IMG/VR virus record: IMGVR_UViG_3300042860_001940 | Coordinates: 1 to 34,990 of that record | Strand: one strand, 5' to 3' | Source of the DNA: a virus | DNA length: 34,990 bases | Shown here: positions 30,329 through 34,990 of the stretch, piece by piece | How the letters are laid out: each line of letters starts with the position of its first letter | Position numbering within the stretch: the first letter of the stretch is position 1 | Made by a program: the position numbers and the translations under genes | Notes under the pieces: model-generated | Databases searched by the model: none | What the model saw: only the letters and a program-made list of their open reading frames with translations | Told to the model about the DNA's origin: nothing

Positions 30329-31224
30329 TAGCTCTCCAATAGTTTCAGCATCTTTTCCTGATGCGCCAGAGTATCTTCGTCTAAACCAATCGGTTCGTCA
30401 ACTCGACTTACTTTTCCATGGATAGTTCCGTAATAACTCATAAATCTTTGATAGATCGGCAAACCTATACCAATGTCGTAGAACATTCTTGAATCCGCAA
30501 AAAACATTCGTATACCTTTTAGAATAGAAAACCTATCTACGCCTTCTGCAACTCGTTTGTTAATCCATGTAGCAAGGTGTTTAGCATTCATCTGATTTGG
30601 AGCATTATTGTTTACAAGGATCAACAAGTCGTAAAACTCGGCGCACAGGTCATTAGTTGTCCAGTCTTCCTCAGGTACGTTAATTCTATTTCGAGCAGTG
30701 TGCTCAACCTTAGTCTTTTTACGTCGAGCTCCCCCGACCTTCAAAGTATTTACTTTTCCAATAGCGCCCGAGTCATCCTCGGTGTCCAAAACCTTCTTCT
30801 TAGATTTCGGGTCTGTGCTGTCTTCAAACATTGACCATGACATTTCGATTCCTTTCTCAGTTTGGGGCGCAGCCCCTATAGATACAGTTACGTTAGTAAC
30901 TGTATCTATATTTAAGTCGCTAGTAGATATATCACTAGTATTAGTATTAGTCATTGTACCTCTGTTAATGTATAGAACGCCTGATAATCCGTCGTCGGTG
31001 AATTTCAAGGTTGTACGCCATTGTCCAGAGTTATCTTGATGCCTTACGGCTTTTATATAGCGGTGCAGTTTTAATTCTGCCATTGCATTTCGAATTGCGT
31101 CCCGACCTTCCGGAACAGATGCAGACATTTCATCTGCTGATAAAACACGGCCTACTTCAACATAATAGGCAAATAAACCTCTAGCACGTAGCGAAAGGTT
31201 TGGGTCTGAATATGGTGACTTCAT
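30328..31224 (-). CDS. Replication initiator-like protein with winged helix
   Basis: 298 residues. The N-terminus (about 8-75) has SLRARGLFAYYVEVGRVLSADEMSA and GRDAIRNAMAELKLHRYIKAV, a winged helix as in phage replisome organisers and lambda O-like proteins. About 85-185 is polar and Ser/Thr/Asn-rich (TNTNTSDISTSDLNIDTV...), encoded by an AT-rich palindromic tract. The C-terminal part (190-298) is helical. The gene heads the run loader, SWIM, helicase. In lambda-type systems the origin lies inside the initiator gene; the same seems true here (30877-30950). Start ATG 31224 lies directly after a hairpin. Confidence 0.7.
   Translation of the reverse strand: MKSPYSDPNLSLRARGLFAYYVEVGRVLSADEMSASVPEGRDAIRNAMAELKLHRYIKAVRHQDNSGQWRTTLKFTDDGLSGVLYINRGTMTNTNTSDISTSDLNIDTVTNVTVSIGAAPQTEKGIEMSWSMFEDSTDPKSKKKVLDTEDDSGAIGKVNTLKVGGARRKKTKVEHTARNRINVPEEDWTTNDLCAEFYDLLILVNNNAPNQMNAKHLATWINKRVAEGVDRFSILKGIRMFFADSRMFYDIGIGLPIYQRFMSYYGTIHGKVSRVDEPIGLDEDTLAHQEKMLKLLES
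30877..30950. other. Candidate replication origin inside the initiator gene
   Basis: The tract starts with a perfect 15-bp inverted repeat, TATAGATACAGTTAC at 30877-30891 and its complement at 30896-30910, with a 4-base loop GTTA. An imperfect palindrome follows (CTAGT...ACTAG at 30920-30938, around GATATATC), then AT-rich hexamer repeats (AGTATT-like, to 30950). It codes for the low-complexity middle of the initiator, where sequence is less constrained. This is the classic place for an initiator-binding origin in lambda-like phages. Confidence 0.5.
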
Positions 31225-31249
31225 AGTCTCCTCCTTTTCGGAGCAGACT
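31225..31249 (-). promoter_or_regulatory. Hairpin hiding the initiator ribosome binding site
   Basis: The whole 25-base gap between the membrane protein stop (31250-31252) and the initiator ATG (31224) is one hairpin. On the RNA the outer pairs are AGUCU and AGACU, then a G-G mismatch, then CUCC with GGAG and a GAAAA loop. The 3' arm is the ribosome binding site AGGAGGAG. A ribosome finishing the upstream gene would open it, so initiator translation should depend on upstream translation. No T run follows. Confidence 0.6.
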
Positions 31250-31525
31250 CTATAGCGGAGGAACCCTTCTTGGCAAGCCGCGTTGAATTCTTTCTGGAGT
31301 TCCCGTTACAAGGTTTTCAATAACCACTGAGGATGTCAGCCCTACAAAGGCGGACGCAAGAACGTAGAAGATTAGATCCCAGCTCATAGGCATTAACACT
31401 ATGCAGGCTACTGTGCTCATAGAGAGGGCAAGTAAGCCTCTCCATTTTCCTAAGGATATTAATAGTTCTTCTATGGCCGTTAATAGACAGGCTGTTGCCC
31501 AGGCTGCTACTAGTAGTTCGGTCAT
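31250..31525 (-). CDS. Small multi-pass membrane protein
   Basis: 91 residues. Hydrophobic segments are TELLVAAWATACLLTAIEELL (about 2-22), LLALSMSTVACIVLMPM (about 31-47) and LIFYVLASAFVGLTSSVVI (about 51-69), followed by a basic tail (TPERIQRGLPRRVPPL). Three membrane passes are likely. It links the tail gene to the replication block, ending 25 bases before the initiator. A GAAGGTAGG lies upstream of its ATG. The function is unknown; such proteins might affect superinfection or the host membrane. Confidence 0.65.
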   Translation of the reverse strand: MTELLVAAWATACLLTAIEELLISLGKWRGLLALSMSTVACIVLMPMSWDLIFYVLASAFVGLTSSVVIENLVTGTPERIQRGLPRRVPPL

Positions 31526-31534
31526 AGGGGAAAC

Positions 31535-34500
31535 CTACCTTCTAAACAAAACCTTGTCAAGATGGAAGACCCTACCTGTTCCTGAAACGGAAGGGGTGCA
31601 AGTTACCTCAATTTTTGCAAAACCAACGCTGGTATTAGCGAAGGTAGCTCGGCCGGTTATTTCAGTAGTAGCGGTATTTGTAAAGGTTTCTGAGTAGGAA
31701 AAAGTGTTAGGGGTAACTGCGGTAATAGTTATGTTTCCAACAATAGCGCTATAAGCACCCTCATTAATACCTACGTATAGTTCTTCTCCTACAGAAAATC
31801 CGTGATTTCCCACAGTAGTTATTGTTACTACGTTAGTTGCTACCGCAACAGTACTCAAAGTAACTGTTTTAGCTCCAGGAGCTACGATGTCCATATAGGC
31901 CCATCTGTCTCCCCTATTCAAAGTTATAGTTTGGGTCTTTTCTCTTAAAAAGTTTAAAGCCAAGTCGTACCACTTTAATTTAAGAGTATATTCTCCGTAG
32001 GCATCTTCGTTTTCTGGTCGAACTGCGGCAGACAGGTAGTATCCCTTACCCGGATTTACAGAGATGTAATCTGAGATTGCACCAAAAGTTCCAGAAGAAC
32101 TTGCTCTAACTTTACAGTAGGCGGCTCCTTGAACTAAGGTCTCATCAAAGATACTTCCTCTAGCAATAGTTCTAGCCAAAGATGCGGATACCCCAGACCA
32201 ACCATAGGTTGAGTTTTCAAAAGAACCAGAAGGCGCTAAGTTATTTTCAACATCTGGGAAAGCAATACTGGTAGTAGGAGTTTCAATAGACCATGTAGAT
32301 CCAACAGGCATAATCTTATTAATTGTTGACTTTAAACGAGCATACTTTTGAATGTATCGATTTGCATAAAAACTTCTTCCGCTACCAACCATATAGTTAT
32401 TAGCTACAGCCACAGTTTCTCCTGCGTCGGACGGATTTTGCACTACAGCGGTAGTAGTTTGTGCTGGGTCAACATACGGTGTAGGTACTCGTCCATACTC
32501 TGCTTGAAGTCCGTCTACGTAAAATACCTTTGTACCGGTACCTGCTTCAGACAAACCAATAGTTATATCAAACTGAGTTTCACCCGCCACAGCAACTCTT
32601 TCAGTGTGAATTCTTACCCAAGTATTTTCTGCAAGTCTAAAGTTACCTGACTTTTGTTGATTAGTGCTTATTGAGTAAAGTCCTGCAGGACCGTAAACGT
32701 AAGTAGATACCGCGATGTCTTCTCCACCCTTTGCAGCCCCCATAGGAAGTTTTACAGTTGTAGTTGCAGATCCTCCCCCAGAAGCAGAGATCTTCATAGA
32801 GGTAGTTCCAAATTTTACTGTTCCACCAGTTTGTACAGTTACGGTAGACCCAGAGGCTCCAGTCCATTTTGTAACGTTTTCAAAAGTAGAAAGACTTACC
32901 ATATTAAACTGATCTTTGCGTTCCCACGTAAGATCATTAGTTGGATAGTAAGTTGTAGCGTTAGGGTCGCTAAAAGTAATTCCATTACTTCCACAGAACC
33001 AATCTTTAGGCCTAGAAGACTCAGTTAATATTGGGTAAGTAATGTAAAAAACATCCCCCAGTTGAGCATTATCTATATAAACAGATACTTTTCCAACAGG
33101 CTTACCATAGTCAGGAGTTGCTACAGCAGATACAGCCGTTACTGTAGTTTTAGTAAAAGTAGTTGCATTTAAAGTAATGCTTTCGCTGTCGACATAGTAA
33201 GGTTCTTTTTTAAAGAACTTTCCGTCTACATCAGAAAGAACAGCGGTTTGTTCCTCTTCTGTTTGAGGTGCAGAAAACTCTATTCTTGATTTAGCTGTTC
33301 TTGCAGGGCCTTTTACAAACACTGAGAAGCTGTGTGGGCTTCCTGGAGATGTCTGAATCCAGTCAGAAACAAATCCTACTCGACCGTTTGACAGGGCTGT
33401 TAACTTTACCCCGTCTTGCCCAGCAGCAAAATTTTGATGTACAACCTCGGCGTTAAATGGTTCCCACCCACCAATGCCATTTATAAAGTTTGAATTAGGA
33501 ATTAAATTTGAAAGATCCGGGTTAATTTTTAGCTTTACTAGGCGAGCATCTTCGTAGGTATACCCTGGAAGTTTAGCCACAGGTGAAATTTCTGTTGCAG
33601 GCAAAGATCTAAACTGAAGCATATCTAAAACAAACTTATCGCTTGTTGCTGTTGGAGTTATAACTAAAGTAGGTTTTGCGTATGTTGCTCCCGCTGGAGC
33701 TGTAAACCCACCAGCTACCGTAGTTGAAATAGACTCAAAGTTTGCCCAAAATCCAGTTCCTGCAGTTACAGTTGGTCCAGAAGAAGTTGTAGAGATAGAC
33801 GCACCCGCATTATCAAACCATTGTATTTTTGCTACAGCAGTATAGTTGTTGGTAATACCTCTAATGTATCCTTTAAATATGTATTTAACTCCCGCAGTAA
33901 CTGGGATTCCATAAAGAATTGAGCTACTTGATGCTCCCGGACAACGTAAAGTTATGTCACTAGTACTACTAGCTGTTACTACTCCAACAGATACTGATCG
34001 AAGAGGGTAATCTCTATTAAAAAGATCTGGAACAACTGCAGGAATTGCTTCTCCTAGAGTTGATAAAGTATTAGCATACGTGCAGATTGCTAAAGTACCG
34101 TTAGTTGCAGACCAACGACCAATTGATTCTTCAAAAGAAGAGTCGTTATAGTCTAAAAATAAGTTATTACCATAAGTAACGTCGCTATCCCAATGAGTTA
34201 AAGATGTTGCATATGTGGTTATACCTGCTTTAGTGCCTTTAGCAGAGTTTACAAAGTTTCCTGTTTTATATAGAGAACGATGATAAGTATCTCCCAAAGC
34301 AGGCTCATAAATAAAGCCAAGGTCTGTAATCTTATTTTTTAGTAGATTAGATGGAATCTTATACGCGTCAAAAGAGTTATATAGAAGTTCTGCCTGTACT
34401 TTTATCTTATCGTATTCAAAACCATAAGCGTCCAAAACAGCAGTAAATTCATTTTCATTGTATTCTCCAACTGCGTCTCCAACACCCTCTACTTCGTTTA

Positions 34501-34948
34501 ACCATGCAGCAGGAAGCCAATTTTTAAAGTATCGTTGCGTTCTATTTTCAATAATAGTGTTAACTTTTGCAGTACCGCAATTTATCCATCCAGATAAGCT
34601 ACTAAATATCCATAAAGTGTACGTTACTTCTCTACTTTCAGTTGAAAGGTCTGAAGACGTATCTATGTAGGTTGTTAGGTAAGAGCCTGTGCTATCAAAA
34701 GCAATAGCCTCTCCAATATACGCTCCGTCAGGAGTACCGGTAAAGTTTTTTGTTAAACGCCAATGAGTTAACTGTTCTCCAAGGGCAATTGCAGCGGGAT
34801 CAGCAGTAACGGCTTTCCAACGTAACGATATGACTCCATAGTCATATGCCCAAGCAGTAAGTTGGGAGGAGTAGTACAGGCGGTCAGCATCACTTTGACC
34901 ATACTTAAAACTGGGATTACCATAAATCCCAAACGCATACTTTGCCAT
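31535..34948 (-). CDS. Minor tail protein with carbohydrate-binding-like modules
   Basis: 1137 residues. The N-terminus (about 1-135) is beta-rich. Residues 136-260 (RYFKNWLPAAWLNE, EFTAVLDAYGFEYDKIKVQAELL, LYKTGNFVNSAKGTKAGITTYAT) resemble the P2 gpI-like baseplate/tail-tip region. Then at least four modules share a start of [SN]-F-E/N followed by a conserved Trp: FEESIGRWS (272-), NFINGIGGW, TFENVTKWTG and SFENSTYGWSG. They look like carbohydrate-binding jelly rolls. The last 130 residues are another beta domain. It probably binds host surface sugars. The ATG follows AGGAG. The end of another minus gene, frame unclear, lies at 34967-34990. Confidence 0.8.
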   Translation of the reverse strand: MAKYAFGIYGNPSFKYGQSDADRLYYSSQLTAWAYDYGVISLRWKAVTADPAAIALGEQLTHWRLTKNFTGTPDGAYIGEAIAFDSTGSYLTTYIDTSSDLSTESREVTYTLWIFSSLSGWINCGTAKVNTIIENRTQRYFKNWLPAAWLNEVEGVGDAVGEYNENEFTAVLDAYGFEYDKIKVQAELLYNSFDAYKIPSNLLKNKITDLGFIYEPALGDTYHRSLYKTGNFVNSAKGTKAGITTYATSLTHWDSDVTYGNNLFLDYNDSSFEESIGRWSATNGTLAICTYANTLSTLGEAIPAVVPDLFNRDYPLRSVSVGVVTASSTSDITLRCPGASSSSILYGIPVTAGVKYIFKGYIRGITNNYTAVAKIQWFDNAGASISTTSSGPTVTAGTGFWANFESISTTVAGGFTAPAGATYAKPTLVITPTATSDKFVLDMLQFRSLPATEISPVAKLPGYTYEDARLVKLKINPDLSNLIPNSNFINGIGGWEPFNAEVVHQNFAAGQDGVKLTALSNGRVGFVSDWIQTSPGSPHSFSVFVKGPARTAKSRIEFSAPQTEEEQTAVLSDVDGKFFKKEPYYVDSESITLNATTFTKTTVTAVSAVATPDYGKPVGKVSVYIDNAQLGDVFYITYPILTESSRPKDWFCGSNGITFSDPNATTYYPTNDLTWERKDQFNMVSLSTFENVTKWTGASGSTVTVQTGGTVKFGTTSMKISASGGGSATTTVKLPMGAAKGGEDIAVSTYVYGPAGLYSISTNQQKSGNFRLAENTWVRIHTERVAVAGETQFDITIGLSEAGTGTKVFYVDGLQAEYGRVPTPYVDPAQTTTAVVQNPSDAGETVAVANNYMVGSGRSFYANRYIQKYARLKSTINKIMPVGSTWSIETPTTSIAFPDVENNLAPSGSFENSTYGWSGVSASLARTIARGSIFDETLVQGAAYCKVRASSSGTFGAISDYISVNPGKGYYLSAAVRPENEDAYGEYTLKLKWYDLALNFLREKTQTITLNRGDRWAYMDIVAPGAKTVTLSTVAVATNVVTITTVGNHGFSVGEELYVGINEGAYSAIVGNITITAVTPNTFSYSETFTNTATTEITGRATFANTSVGFAKIEVTCTPSVSGTGRVFHLDKVLFRR

Positions 34949-34990
34949 ATTTTGCTCCTGTTAAGTTACATGCCAGCTAATAAGAACGGA

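Noticed and set aside
1-34990. tRNA genes, insertion sequences, integrase or attachment sites
   Set aside because: No cloverleaf, transposase motif or terminal inverted repeats with duplicated ends were found by reading; this was by eye, so short or unusual tRNAs could be missed.

Overview
This window looks like part of the genome of a tailed double-stranded DNA phage that infects an actinobacterium. Two WhiB-type iron-sulfur proteins, an actinophage-style replication block (PolA, RecA, DnaB-like helicase, primase, SpoVS-like protein, Holliday junction resolvase), a class II ribonucleotide reductase start and a CHAP endolysin all point that way. The sequence is clearly AT-richer than typical Streptomyces or Mycobacterium phages. 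A low-GC aquatic actinobacterial host (for example freshwater Nanopelagicales) is therefore a reasonable inference, but it is not proven. No integrase, tRNA, CRISPR array, insertion sequence, capsid or terminase gene was seen.

Layout: nearly everything is on the minus strand and is read from right to left. From the right edge come a large minor tail protein (34948-31535) and a membrane protein. A dense replication, recombination and nucleotide block follows (31224-13740): initiator, helicase loader, SWIM protein, DnaB-like helicase, WhiB, primase, HNH, SNF2-like helicase, ribbon-helix-helix protein, Hsp20, MerR-like protein, SSB-like protein, PolA, RecA, two PD-(D/E)XK nucleases, a second WhiB, a Cas4-like nuclease, an FmdB-type zinc ribbon, dNMP kinase, Holliday junction resolvase and SpoVS-like protein. 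After a strong hairpin come two more minus genes, one of them a metallophosphoesterase. These end at a bidirectional terminator (12235-12265), where they meet the only plus-strand block.

The plus-strand block (8498-12226) is a four-gene surface/lysis cassette: a large secreted Pro/Glu-rich protein, two small membrane proteins and a CHAP endolysin. Divergent from it on the minus strand are two more small membrane proteins, one holin-like (8400-7904). They are followed by a run of small, basic or cysteine-rich genes (7894-3441) that ends in a terminator. Then come a nucleotidyltransferase-like gene, a DUF6321-type gene, a HAD-like gene, a TIM-barrel/TGT-like gene and the first 73 codons of a class II ribonucleotide reductase.

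Genes are packed tightly, with many ATGA, TAATG or 8-bp overlaps. Several small genes were found by reading the sequence directly: 6020-6172, 6169-6297, 11122-11292, 15925-16095, 23771-23914 and the edge gene 1-221. The most notable non-coding signals are: a perfect 15-bp inverted repeat inside the replication-initiator gene (candidate origin); a hairpin that fills the gap before that gene and hides its ribosome binding site; a hairpin before polA whose loop can pair with the polA ribosome binding site; and a long secreted protein whose signal peptide is reached only from a non-ATG start.
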